From a virus, in IMG/VR virus record IMGVR_UViG_3300034045_000035, positions 1 through 28,276 of that record: 28,276 bases of DNA, one strand, 5' to 3'. Made by a program: the position numbers and the translations under genes. Below, one piece after another: positions 1 to 9,813 of the stretch. How positions within the stretch are numbered: the first letter of the stretch is position 1; every line of letters begins with the position of its first letter. Under the pieces are notes generated by a model. That model was not told the DNA's origin, made no database searches, and saw nothing but the letters and a program-made list of their open reading frames with translations.

Positions 1-3000
1 GTATTACTCTCGTAAGCAATTACTTCCTCAGCATCGTCCCATGTTGTGCTATTAAAGTTAGGCTGACGGTGGATAATGCGTTTCCGGCTCTTATCGAAGA
101 ACAGCACGTTAGGCCTACCGCCTGACGCATCACTCCATGTATTTAATACAAGCGCATCGTGATAGTCATACGTTTGATTTGAGTCAAAAGCCCCATCTTT
201 GTCAGTAAAGAACGCGCTGACACCACGAGCGGCAAACTGGTTTGGTTTTAAGGTTCTGTTATTCACAGCCACGAATGAGTAGTGGGTATGTGTGCTAGGC
301 GTAAACGTACTAGGCTTACCTGTTATAGCTGACCAATCGTGCGTGTGATTGCCTGCGGCATAGTTAGTCGCACCTGTACCGATGTTATTGTTACCTGCGT
401 GGTAAAAAGCAGGAGCACCTGTTATATCGCTCCAAGCATGGTTATGTGCTTGTACAGTACTTGAAACAGGCTCATCTGCTATAAATGAATCCAAGTTACC
501 GTAAGTAGTAAATAGGGATGGATTCCCTGCTGTACGTGTAATTACTACACGAAACTGGTAATAGGTTTCGGTAATAGTACCTACTTGTTTTGTTTGGTTT
601 ATAAATATTTGCTCATGGATAAAATAATCACCAGGAGTACTGCCATCAGGCTCTCCAGATAAGTCAATCTGTTCCCAAGTACCTGTAACAGTGATTGCAG
701 CACCTTCAGCAGACCATGCTGACCAATTAGTGTTGTCTGTGGAAGTACGCTTATAGAACTGTACTGTTACTGAAGGTGTATTAGTTGTACCAGGGGTGCT
801 TCTGTAATAGCTGTTTGTACCAGATCCCTGCAAAGACAATGTAATTGTCTTACCGCCGCTGTATATACTGTCTCCAGTTATTTGGAAATCGCCTGTTAAT
901 GTAGAAGCAGAGCCGTAGCTAATTGTACCGCCTGTAGAAGCAGATGATATTAGGATACCTAGCCGATCCCTCAGATCATCAATACCCTCTTTAGTAAAGA
1001 ACTTAGCATCTGTGATAGTGTCGTTCTTTATCTTACCTCGGAAAAATAACTCAGTATTCCCACTAACTTGCTCTACACCAAATATAGGGGCGTTACTGGA
1101 ATTAAATATAGTTAAAGAGTTCGTGCTAGACGTAAGCTCTACACGTTGGCCTGTGGTTGCTGTACGTATAGTTGTACCTGTTATATCACCTGAAGTGATT
1201 GTACCTAAATTAGCACTTAATGAAGACAATGACGTAACAGTTAATTTATCGGCAGAGATAGCACCAGCACTAAGATTCTGTATTAGCGCATCACCATTAA
1301 CCACTAAATTACCATCAACTACTTTATTGGCGGCAATCCAACTAGAAGTGGCAGTATCCCAGTAACGTGTAGCCACAAATGCTGGGCTAATTCCATTGTT
1401 ATATACAGTTACTTCGTCTAGAAGTACTTTTGTTAGTCCTTTAGTAGAGTAATAGCTGTCTATCTCAGACTCTACTGTAGTATTCCAAGATGTCTGTGTG
1501 GTAGCTAAGCCAAATGCTATAGAACCTCTTTCCCCGTCATTACCAGGTTGTCCAGGTTGCCCTGTTTCCCCTTTGATAAGGATAGGATCGCCAGCATCTA
1601 CCCAAGCAGCACCAGAATTTTCTCTGGTTTGTAGCTTCATATAGATGTGTGCTGCAGTAGGTGAAGTAGTCCACCCACTTACACCATCAATACTGAATAC
1701 AAACCGACTTGTTTCACTTTCTTGTACGAGTAATGATGGAGTAGACCATGCTGCTTCTTGTGGGCTTTGCCCATCCGATGTAAATATCCGCTTAGACATA
1801 TACACAGGAAGTGACCCATTAGGTATACCATCTGACCAATCTCCTTGATCTGGCATAGGAGTACCGAAAGAACCGCCTGTGGGTAATTGCCCTCCAGTAG
1901 GTGTAGTAGCAAACCTACCAAAGATATAAGCAGTATAAACAGACTGGCCAGCATTACCATCTTCGCCTTTATCCCCTTTAACGATGTAAGGCTTAGGTAT
2001 GCTCCAACCATTATTAGACCATACACCAGTATTAGGATGCTGGCTATATACTGTTTTTGATATGTAAGTAACTTTACCTTCCTCATAGACTGGTGAGTCA
2101 CTCCATCCTGTATCAGGAGGTGTCTCATTAGCCCCATCAAATGAGCCATTTTGAGGGTAATCTGCTTCCGTAGGTGGCGTAGCAAAGGCTTTGTACACAG
2201 AGCTGTAAAAACGGCCCGTATAGAAGAAATCTATGCCTAACTGGGGTGTGTCGCCATCTGCCCAAGTAACCGTATTGCCATTGACCGTTATACTGTAAGT
2301 ACCGTCTCCATTAGCTGTCACTACAGGAGGGACGGCGTCTTCACCATCAGATACTGTAACAGTACCCCCTGTACTGTCTGTAATAGTGTATGTGCCGTCA
2401 CCATTGTCATTAACAGTTATTGTGGCATCTGCCCCTTTAACACCTGCTTTCGATTTAGATATGGTGTAACGTTTGGTAATAGTCTTACCTGTGGTATGTG
2501 TTGCGGTGAACTCAACAACAGCATTATCACTAGTTAGGGAGCTTACCGAATAGTGTCCATCAGTTAGCCCAATATCCACTGAGATATTGCCACTAACTAC
2601 AGAATACGTGTAAGTACACTCACTAGAGACATCGTCTAGGCCGAGGAATACTTTGAAATAACCATCAGAACCAACAAATGTAACGACATTGCCATCACTA
2701 TCTGCAGATACTGTATGACTCTCATTGGTTAAGTATCCTGACATATTTGCTTCAAAGACAAACTTACTGGGCGTTGACCAGGCACTTCCTGCCCAATTAC
2801 CGCCATTGTCTTTGGTATATGTCCTCTTACTTACATAAGTAACCTCATTACTTGCAGGCGTTTCTGGGTTATCTTTCCACCCACTAGGCAATGTTTCAGT
2901 AGCGCCGTCATAAGAGCCACCTGTAGGTAACTCAATAGTCCCATTAATGGCGATATTCTTAAATACATAACTGATGAACACGCCTTCGCCATCGTAGTAA

Positions 3001-6000
3001 TCAACGCCTTTGGTAGGGATATAGGTGTGTTTTACTGGCGTAGTCCAAGTGCCTGTATTGTCATATACACTTGTACCGTCTACAGCTATAGAGGCTGTGT
3101 AACGTTTTTTAGAAACCCAAAGGAAATTACCTGAGCTTGGTTTAAAGGCGTCATCTTTCCATACAGCGCCTGGCGTACTGTTAGACGCGGTTTTAGGTAA
3201 TACTTCTGTTACACCATCATAAGTACCGTCTATTGGTGCTTCAGGCGCTGACGCGCCTTCCGCATAGACGGTACTTATGTAAGTTCCGCTTAGGCCATCT
3301 GTATAGTCTACGCCTTTTACAGGAGTTTTACCGTCTTTTACCTTAATAAGAGTAACGCTGTCAGAAAGAGCACCTACAGTAGCAGTAACAGTAATACTAC
3401 CATCTACAGCTATTTGATCAGGTGTTATAGTCAATACATTACTTAACGGTGTTGCTTGTGCTACTCCGTTGATGTACCAGACTTCACTACCTAATGTAAT
3501 ATTCTGTGTGTGTAGGATTAAGGTAATGTCATCAGGTATAGCTACAGATTCATCTGCACTTAATTTAAATACTTGGCCTGTTGCTTCTATTCGGATAGAC
3601 TGTGCATTTAAGCCATCTGCTCCTTTAAGGTCTTTAATGTATGTCCATGTAGTGGCGTCAATTTTTTGATAAACTAAATTACCGCCAACAAGGGCATAGT
3701 CACCAATCTTACCTAACTCAGCTCCTGGCACACCAGAATCCAGATAATGCCAAATAGTCCCATCTACGCCATCTCTACCGTCAGAGCCAAAGATCACTAC
3801 AGACCACGAGCCTATTAAATTATCATCACTATCGAAATTACCAACAGCTAGCCATAGTTGTTCTGTGCCTGTAGTTAATCCAGGAGTATCAACCCAGCCT
3901 TGGTTAGATATATCATTGCCTGTAGGTACAGGAGGCTCAGTATTAGATCTCAAAAACCAGAACTCAGTATGCTCGCCTTTTTGACCATCCTCTCCTTTAA
4001 ATAATAAAGGATCGCCCCAAGTAACCCCACCATCGGTAGAGGTTCTAAAATACTTATCGCCTGCAGTGTATGTATCCGACCAATTGCTTACCCCATCCAA
4101 AGAGAACTGCAGTTTTACGTCCTTACCATCAGAATAGTCCACACCGTATTGTGGCGTATAACCATCATTAGTTCGTGTGACTGTAAAAGTCTTTTCAATA
4201 GTGAATGTCTTACCTAATGGGCTGACATAAGTAGCTTCAAAAACCACTCCACCAAAGTGATCAGTGATACCATTAATGTAATAAGAACCATCTGACGTGA
4301 TAGTAGGGGCTACTACATTAAGTTCAGTCCCTGGCTTAACATTAAAAGTACAGTCAGCAGTGACATCTGTAGAGCCATAGTAAACAATAAAATTACCTTT
4401 AGCTTCCGCTAAGGCAGTAGCATCTACATTACCTGATGAATCTGCAGGCAAGTTATGTGATTCATTAGTCAAATAACCAACGACTGCTGAGGAATTTTCG
4501 TATACCTTTATTAGGGTAACAGTATCAATAATACCGTCTGATTCCGCACTAATCGTAATAGTATCTGTACTAACATCGCTTACGTCTAGTACAGCATTCT
4601 CATTAAAATCACCTGAAGTAGTTAGCGGCACTCCTACAGGAACGGTAGACCACGTTACAGCTTCAGTTAAGTTTATTAGTTTTGCTGATAGATTAGCTTT
4701 CTGATTAGCAGGTTCAGGGACACCATCTTTATTGATGTTAAATACGTTAATATCAGAAGTTAGAATCAACGAATATGGCTGATCCCCTGACATTCTTGCA
4801 GGTGTAGTCCATCCTAAAAATGACCAACTTCCACCATCTAGCTCTTTGTAACGTCCTACAGACATCCAAATAACTTCTTTACTGCCAGGAGTAGGTGTTA
4901 CAGGGTCGTCTGTCCAACCAGTTGGTATTACTTCATTAACGCCATCATAACTGCCTGTGCCAGGTAATCCTGGCTGCGTTTCAGACAATGTAAATATAAA
5001 TGACGTATACATGCCTGCCAGACCATCTTTGTAGTCTATACCAGGCTGAGGATCATAGCCGTCTAATCCAGAGAATCTAAATGGCTCTCCCCAAGTAGGT
5101 GTAATCCATGTAGTACCATCATAGTGGTACGTGCCTTTACTAGCCCAAATGTATTCACCTTTATTTGGAGATACGGGATCATCTGTCCATCCGCCTGCAG
5201 GCATTGTCTCATTCACACCATCATAAGAACCACCAACAGGCTTGGCTGGTTTAGTGGCACTATTATGGAATACGAAAGATACGAAGTTACCTACTGTATC
5301 TGTATAGTCCAGCCCTTTGACTGGTGTTTTACCATCTAAGCCACTTAGTCTTACTGGTCTAGACCATTCACCATTTAGTACCCATGTATTAGTGTCTCGG
5401 TCATGTTTATAGGTATTTTTAGAAACCCAAATGTACTCACCAGTTTCAGGAGCTGCTGGGTCATCAGTCCAGCCTCCTGGAGGCATAGTTTCATTTACAC
5501 CATCAAATGTACCGCCTGCAGGTTTAGGTGGCTCATCTGTACTGTTTTTAAATACAAAACTAATGTAGTTACCATTCTCACCATCAAAGTAATCCGTATA
5601 CTTCTGTGGAGTATAGCCCTCATCACCTGAGAACTTAGTAGGATCTGACCAAGCGCCTTTAACCCATGTGTTAGTAATGTCGTTGTACTTGTATACCGCT
5701 TTACTGATCCATACGTACTCGCCTTTAACTGGTGCACTAGGATCATCAGTCCAATCATCGGGTATTACTTCGTTCTCACCGTCATACTCACCACCCACAG
5801 GAACACCTGGTTTAGTAGGGCTATTTCTGAATACGAATGAAGTGTATTGACCGTGTACACCGTCTTTATAGTCTGTACCATAGATAGGAGTGTAGCCATC
5901 AACACGAATAAGTACTGGATCAGACCAGTCCCCATTAGTAATAGTATTACCTTCAAAATCAAGCTCTACTGTACGGCTACGTTCATAATAATCCGCTGTA

Positions 6001-6443
6001 GTCTTAACATCATGCCATTGCGTAACGCCATCAACAGAGTATTGAAATTCTTTGAACCGTATATTGCCTGGTAGCCCATCATTATAGTCAACACCTTTTA
6101 CAGGCACATAACCTTGTTGGATTACTGCAGTATTGCCTTCAGCATCAGTGATTACTACATTACCATCAGCATCTAGAGAAACTGTAGGACTTTTCCCGTC
6201 AGTGCCAGGAGTGCCGTCTCTAAGTGTAATAGAGCCATTACCGCCAGTGATAGTATATGTACCATCCCCATTATCGGTAACAGTAGGTGTATCCCCTTTC
6301 TCACCTTTATTTAATTCAATGTTCTCAGCGATTAACTTTAAGCGAGGTAGCTCTTGGTATATTTGGCGGATGATGTCAAATGATGAGCCAAGGTACTTAT
6401 CAATTGCGCCAATTGTTTCGTTAGTCTTATTATCACAACTCAT
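1..6443 (-). CDS. Giant modular tail fibre / appendage protein (partial, C-terminus beyond window)
   Basis: One leftward frame stays open from the ATG at 6443 to the window edge, giving at least 2147 residues; I checked the frame at both ends and near 1570. It most likely encodes the host-contacting tail fibre or appendage, in the place of N4 gp66. After a short helical N-terminus come collagen-like GEKGDTP stretches (about residues 46-53), repeated NDNGDGTYTI-type segments, four tandem modules of about 93 residues (184-555), and more diverged copies of the same module near positions 3350-1800. Two Ig-like TNESH...ADS segments lie near 4450-4200 and 2740-2470. A GQPGQPG collagen-like run sits near 1550. 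Towards the visible C-terminal side there are HxHxWSDITGxP and HTHDWSAITGKP motifs typical of phage fibre shafts. The start overlaps the stop of the upstream neck gene (ATGA), indicating translational coupling. Assignment as a fibre is firm; its receptor is unknown. Confidence 0.85.
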   Translation of the reverse strand, partial: MSCDNKTNETIGAIDKYLGSSFDIIRQIYQELPRLKLIAENIELNKGEKGDTPTVTDNGDGTYTITGGNGSITLRDGTPGTDGKSPTVSLDADGNVVITDAEGNTAVIQQGYVPVKGVDYNDGLPGNIRFKEFQYSVDGVTQWHDVKTTADYYERSRTVELDFEGNTITNGDWSDPVLIRVDGYTPIYGTDYKDGVHGQYTSFVFRNSPTKPGVPVGGEYDGENEVIPDDWTDDPSAPVKGEYVWISKAVYKYNDITNTWVKGAWSDPTKFSGDEGYTPQKYTDYFDGENGNYISFVFKNSTDEPPKPAGGTFDGVNETMPPGGWTDDPAAPETGEYIWVSKNTYKHDRDTNTWVLNGEWSRPVRLSGLDGKTPVKGLDYTDTVGNFVSFVFHNSATKPAKPVGGSYDGVNETMPAGGWTDDPVSPNKGEYIWASKGTYHYDGTTWITPTWGEPFRFSGLDGYDPQPGIDYKDGLAGMYTSFIFTLSETQPGLPGTGSYDGVNEVIPTGWTDDPVTPTPGSKEVIWMSVGRYKELDGGSWSFLGWTTPARMSGDQPYSLILTSDINVFNINKDGVPEPANQKANLSAKLINLTEAVTWSTVPVGVPLTTSGDFNENAVLDVSDVSTDTITISAESDGIIDTVTLIKVYENSSAVVGYLTNESHNLPADSSGNVDATALAEAKGNFIVYYGSTDVTADCTFNVKPGTELNVVAPTITSDGSYYINGITDHFGGVVFEATYVSPLGKTFTIEKTFTVTRTNDGYTPQYGVDYSDGKDVKLQFSLDGVSNWSDTYTAGDKYFRTSTDGGVTWGDPLLFKGEDGQKGEHTEFWFLRSNTEPPVPTGNDISNQGWVDTPGLTTGTEQLWLAVGNFDSDDNLIGSWSVVIFGSDGRDGVDGTIWHYLDSGVPGAELGKIGDYALVGGNLVYQKIDATTWTYIKDLKGADGLNAQSIRIEATGQVFKLSADESVAIPDDITLILHTQNITLGSEVWYINGVAQATPLSNVLTITPDQIAVDGSITVTATVGALSDSVTLIKVKDGKTPVKGVDYTDGLSGTYISTVYAEGASAPEAPIDGTYDGVTEVLPKTASNSTPGAVWKDDAFKPSSGNFLWVSKKRYTASIAVDGTSVYDNTGTWTTPVKHTYIPTKGVDYYDGEGVFISYVFKNIAINGTIELPTGGSYDGATETLPSGWKDNPETPASNEVTYVSKRTYTKDNGGNWAGSAWSTPSKFVFEANMSGYLTNESHTVSADSDGNVVTFVGSDGYFKVFLGLDDVSSECTYTYSVVSGNISVDIGLTDGHYSVSSLTSDNAVVEFTATHTTGKTITKRYTISKSKAGVKGADATITVNDNGDGTYTITDSTGGTVTVSDGEDAVPPVVTANGDGTYSITVNGNTVTWADGDTPQLGIDFFYTGRFYSSVYKAFATPPTEADYPQNGSFDGANETPPDTGWSDSPVYEEGKVTYISKTVYSQHPNTGVWSNNGWSIPKPYIVKGDKGEDGNAGQSVYTAYIFGRFATTPTGGQLPTGGSFGTPMPDQGDWSDGIPNGSLPVYMSKRIFTSDGQSPQEAAWSTPSLLVQESETSRFVFSIDGVSGWTTSPTAAHIYMKLQTRENSGAAWVDAGDPILIKGETGQPGQPGNDGERGSIAFGLATTQTSWNTTVESEIDSYYSTKGLTKVLLDEVTVYNNGISPAFVATRYWDTATSSWIAANKVVDGNLVVNGDALIQNLSAGAISADKLTVTSLSSLSANLGTITSGDITGTTIRTATTGQRVELTSSTNSLTIFNSSNAPIFGVEQVSGNTELFFRGKIKNDTITDAKFFTKEGIDDLRDRLGILISSASTGGTISYGSASTLTGDFQITGDSIYSGGKTITLSLQGSGTNSYYRSTPGTTNTPSVTVQFYKRTSTDNTNWSAWSAEGAAITVTGTWEQIDLSGEPDGSTPGDYFIHEQIFINQTKQVGTITETYYQFRVVITRTAGNPSLFTTYGNLDSFIADEPVSSTVQAHNHAWSDITGAPAFYHAGNNNIGTGATNYAAGNHTHDWSAITGKPSTFTPSTHTHYSFVAVNNRTLKPNQFAARGVSAFFTDKDGAFDSNQTYDYHDALVLNTWSDASGGRPNVLFFDKSRKRIIHRQPNFNSTTWDDAEEVIAYESN
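4779..5894 (-). repeat. Four tandem ~93-residue protein modules in the tail fibre
   Basis: Residues 184-276, 277-371, 372-462 and 463-555 of the fibre share one pattern: a [YK]xPxxxxDY start, YxSFVFxNS, PxGGxYDGVNExxPxGWTDDPxxP, GEYxWxSK, a W-containing strand, then SGxDG. The copies have diverged at nucleotide level, so this is an old internal duplication of a folding unit. Further degenerate copies occur nearer the C-terminus. Confidence 0.8.
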
Positions 6444-7153
6444 AGCCAGTTATTTTCCTTGAATAGGTTAGCCTTAAATGAAGGTACAGGAATTAAGCCA
6501 GATTTCTTAACTGCCTCACACTCTCTTTCAAACTTAATTAGGTAGTTGTCTTGTACGCTTGAGTTATCTGAAGTCAGGCCATTGATAGCAGGTATACGTG
6601 AAGCTACATTAAAAATCAAAGCATCTACAAGTGCAGGATGTATATCGACATTAACTGTACTTGGGTCAGCGACATTGGTAGGTATTCTGTTAGGCAATGC
6701 GCTGTAATGAACGACCATAGTTAGATCATCATAAGGCTGTTGTACTAATAATGTACGATAATCCAATAAGCTAATCTCATCAGGTGTACCGCCTGAGTTA
6801 AATGGCATATCGCAACCATTCTCATCAACAATATACAATATTTGGTTAATGTCTTCTTTGAATGGCTGACTCACTGTGTCAAGAATATACAGAGGAGAAG
6901 CAGTAGCATCCATATTAGAGATAGCATAGTCATAACTAAGTACATATCGAGTGATATGGGAGTATTGTTGGACTACAACAGAATCGAATTTATAAGGAAT
7001 TCGCTTATTTACTGCCACTAAACCAAGGTTAATTAATGTGATTATCTGTGGGTAGTTTGATGACTCTATGCCAGCACCTAACTCACCACCACCCAGTCTA
7101 AGGGAAGATAATTCCCCATAACTCAAGTACTCAAAAAGCTCATTCAATTTCAT
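6440..7153 (-). CDS. Head-tail connector / neck protein (N4 gp67-like)
   Basis: A 237-aa protein lying between TerL and the tail fibre. It begins MKLNELFEYLSYGELSSLRL, a start I associate with the small adaptor or neck proteins near TerL in N4-like and related podoviruses, and has mixed alpha/beta composition with no signal peptide or membrane segment. Gene order (fibre, this gene, TerL, leftward) matches N4 genes 66-67-68, which supports a role at the head-tail junction. A purine-rich AAGGTAGG lies just upstream of the ATG. The TerL stop is 14 bp upstream, and its own TGA overlaps the fibre ATG by 4 nt, so the late genes look like one operon. Function rests on position and general resemblance, not on a diagnostic motif. 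Confidence 0.6.
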   Translation of the reverse strand: MKLNELFEYLSYGELSSLRLGGGELGAGIESSNYPQIITLINLGLVAVNKRIPYKFDSVVVQQYSHITRYVLSYDYAISNMDATASPLYILDTVSQPFKEDINQILYIVDENGCDMPFNSGGTPDEISLLDYRTLLVQQPYDDLTMVVHYSALPNRIPTNVADPSTVNVDIHPALVDALIFNVASRIPAINGLTSDNSSVQDNYLIKFERECEAVKKSGLIPVPSFKANLFKENNWL

Positions 7154-7167
7154 TATATCTACCTACC

Positions 7168-9810
7168 TTACACGATGTAGTTGGAGTAGCTATCGAGTCC
7201 TGCATCTAACTGATTATCATAGTCTACTTCCCAAATTTTACTTTCCTCATTATATACCAACGGCACATCATTGCTAGGTTTCCATGCCTTCATCAACGAC
7301 AACATAGATACTATATCAATAAAGTCATCATGTTTACTTTTAAATCCGCCATGTGAGGCTAATGTAAGCTCATTTATAGCTTCCTTGATAAGGGCAGTAT
7401 CCTTCATTTCTTCAGGGAAATAGATCTTACCTGCCTTAAATAACGGAACTACAGTACTGAAACGAGTAAATTTATTAGTACTAGGACGGATACCAGGATT
7501 ATTATTGTTGCCTTCAGATGTTAGTGGGAAGAATATATTGCGTTCTATCATCATATTCTTAATGAATGGTATAAAACCACCTTGCTGTCCAGTAACTTCG
7601 ATACCTACACCAATAGGTTTATACATTTGCGCTAGTCTAAATAGGTCATCTAATGACTTATCTAGTGTCTGTCTTACACAAATACCATCTATTAAGTACC
7701 AACTACCTTCTGCAGAGTAAGCCCATACACCTACTATACTGTAATCTGCACTAGTCTTCTCACTGACTGCAAAGTCAGTAGTAATATACACATTAAAGTT
7801 GTGTAGATTGCGAATTACAGTGTCTCTACTAAACCAACGTATGTCATTATCTTGTATTAATCTGTCATCATCAGACATAATACGTAACATAAGCTCTTGG
7901 TTAAATGTATCTATCTTGCCTTGTAACAATGCTTTCTCGTACTTGGCTTTAACATAGCCATAATCAAAGCGATCTTCCCATGCACCTCTAAATTCTTCTC
8001 TAGTACACGGAAATTCCTCACAAACTGGGAATACATTAACTTTCCATGCACCTGATTCAACCGCTTTATACAGCGGATCTCTCGCATTAAACGGAGTACC
8101 TGACCAAATTATCTTATGTCTTTGTGGGTGTAGAGCGTAATCTATTGCTTTATAGATGGTATCCTCAACACTTGTAATAACAGTAGCAGAACGTGCATCT
8201 TCATCACTAATCAAGTCATCCAGTACAGCTAAATAAGGACGTTGACCCATTTCTTTAGCACCACGAACACCTGTATTATGTGTACGGAAGTAACAATCAG
8301 CTATGAACTGTCTTTCTTCGTTATCTACTGCAATACATTGACTTGGTTCTTGTTCAATAGGAGTAATGGACTCTACAGCCACTAATCGGGTTCTGGGTTT
8401 ATTATTTAAAGCTTTACGAGGTAGACGAAAAAGAGGAAACTCGCTCCATATTTCAACGCACCATGCTTCTGCATGTGAATGTTTTGATATAAATGCTGTA
8501 CCACCCAAAGACCGAATAATACATGCTAAATCGTCACATAACTGATGTGAGCTACTTGTGAAAGTGGTTCGTCCGTTTGCGGAGCAAGTACCGTCTGTGT
8601 CCATTAGCCCCTGAACCAACGCTAAACGCTGTTCAATGCTACTATAGAAATAGCTTTCAGGTATAAACTTTAATTCCCCACGTACATTTAAACCTAGTTT
8701 TACCAACGTCTTTCCCAGTCCTCGGATAGACTGTGTAACTGCGTTTGATCGTGGGTCTTTATACAGACTACCAAATGCGTAAGGAATATGTGTGTGGTAG
8801 TGATGCAACTCTTCAAAATGGCAAGTCAGCTCTACCGAACCACAGTCTTTGCGTATTCTACCATCTCCTAAAATTACACCCAACGTATATGGATCTATCG
8901 GTAACTCAACCTCTGGGTACACCATTGGTTCAACATTACGGACAAACATAGTTCGTTCATTTGATATGTAATCAGGTTTACCTTTTCGTTTACGTTTACG
9001 TGAAAACAACAAAGGCTGTTCCAGTAAGTCTAAAGTAGAGAGAACATAATCTGAGTACTTAGCTTTGTTGTGAAGATTTTCCTTCAACACTACAGGATTT
9101 AAGTGGTCTTCACTTACTTTTAGACATCTCCCGTCTTCTAATTGAATACGGTACATTGGTTTATGAAAAATTTCGCTTTTCTTTGTAATACGTGTGAGTT
9201 TCCCATCTGCACCGAAAATCTCATCACCTACCTGACACTCCCTAATAGTAGTCTTACCGGAAGGTGTAAATAGTTCAGTATCTAGTGATAGTGCTTTTGC
9301 ACCATATCCTTTTACTACAAAATGTTTCCCCTCTATGTTGATAAATTCCCAACGAGTGTCTGTAAATTTGATCTTAGGTACGTAAGTCTGTAGGAATTCT
9401 GAGTTAGCCCAGCGATGTTCCAAGTTCTTACGCATGTTCTTAACACCGTTATCTATACTGTCAGAAACATACATAGCCAAGGGAACATCACCAAAACCAG
9501 GTATATGGCCATATACGCCTAAATACAGGAACAAATACTCTGTTAATGTAGTCTTAGCCATACCACGGCTACACATATTAGCTACATAAGGGTTCTCATC
9601 TACGAAACTATCCAATATCTTACAATGGATAACAGGTGATTTATTCTCTTCTCCTTCTGCCCCATTAACCAACTTAATGAAAGCCAGGAACTCTAAAGCA
9701 AAATCACTAGGGATATAGCTTGGATCTGGGGCATAATTTACTTCATTAAGCCATTCTTCTACTGATTTAGCAGTAGGCGTAAGTCCTGTATTTACATCAA
9801 GTTGTTGCAT
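7168..9810 (-). CDS. Large terminase subunit (TerL) interrupted by an intein
   Basis: An 880-aa reading frame that would give a 540-aa TerL after splicing, a normal size. TerL is the ATP-driven packaging motor and headful or end-cutting nuclease. Walker A variant CSRGMAKTT is at residues 80-88; Walker B LAVLDD is at about 527-532, followed by ISDED. ATPase-domain sequence continues with IIWSGTPFNARDP (coupling motif region). The RNase H-like nuclease domain shows the first acidic residue in YITTDFAVSE and a late acidic pair in KHDDFIDIV. Residues 173-512 are an intein (separate entry), inserted between GYGAK and TGVRG just before Walker B, a highly conserved spot. The start has AGAGGA upstream and lies 3 bp after the TerS-candidate stop. 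It closely resembles N4-like TerL (gp68) in layout and neighbours. Confidence 0.93.
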   Translation of the reverse strand: MQQLDVNTGLTPTAKSVEEWLNEVNYAPDPSYIPSDFALEFLAFIKLVNGAEGEENKSPVIHCKILDSFVDENPYVANMCSRGMAKTTLTEYLFLYLGVYGHIPGFGDVPLAMYVSDSIDNGVKNMRKNLEHRWANSEFLQTYVPKIKFTDTRWEFINIEGKHFVVKGYGAKALSLDTELFTPSGKTTIRECQVGDEIFGADGKLTRITKKSEIFHKPMYRIQLEDGRCLKVSEDHLNPVVLKENLHNKAKYSDYVLSTLDLLEQPLLFSRKRKRKGKPDYISNERTMFVRNVEPMVYPEVELPIDPYTLGVILGDGRIRKDCGSVELTCHFEELHHYHTHIPYAFGSLYKDPRSNAVTQSIRGLGKTLVKLGLNVRGELKFIPESYFYSSIEQRLALVQGLMDTDGTCSANGRTTFTSSSHQLCDDLACIIRSLGGTAFISKHSHAEAWCVEIWSEFPLFRLPRKALNNKPRTRLVAVESITPIEQEPSQCIAVDNEERQFIADCYFRTHNTGVRGAKEMGQRPYLAVLDDLISDEDARSATVITSVEDTIYKAIDYALHPQRHKIIWSGTPFNARDPLYKAVESGAWKVNVFPVCEEFPCTREEFRGAWEDRFDYGYVKAKYEKALLQGKIDTFNQELMLRIMSDDDRLIQDNDIRWFSRDTVIRNLHNFNVYITTDFAVSEKTSADYSIVGVWAYSAEGSWYLIDGICVRQTLDKSLDDLFRLAQMYKPIGVGIEVTGQQGGFIPFIKNMMIERNIFFPLTSEGNNNNPGIRPSTNKFTRFSTVVPLFKAGKIYFPEEMKDTALIKEAINELTLASHGGFKSKHDDFIDIVSMLSLMKAWKPSNDVPLVYNEESKIWEVDYDNQLDAGLDSYSNYIV
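8275..9294 (-). other. Intein with LAGLIDADG homing endonuclease inside TerL
   Basis: 340 residues (TerL 173-512) bounded by ALSLDTELFTPSG at the N side and YFRTHN followed by Thr at the C side; removing them joins GYGAK to TGVRG. Block A is ALSLDTE, with Ala at position 1 instead of Cys or Ser. Block B is DGRCLKVSEDHLN, with the usual His. Block F is QCIAVDNEERQF, with Cys at the F:4 position. Block G is THN with Thr as +1 residue. The endonuclease part has two LAGLIDADG motifs, LGVILGDG (about 310-317) and VQGLMDTDG (about 399-407), each with its catalytic acid, so homing activity may be intact. Ala1, F:4 Cys and Thr+1 fit class 3 inteins, but the class 3 Trp at B:12 is Asn here. Splicing is inferred, not shown. 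Confidence 0.92.
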
Positions 9811-9813
9811 AGA

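Noticed and set aside
1012-6462. Many + strand and other-frame reading frames of 60-170 codons across the tail fibre region
   Set aside because: They lie opposite or out of frame with one continuous leftward fibre frame, lack ribosome-binding sites and have no domain-like sequence.
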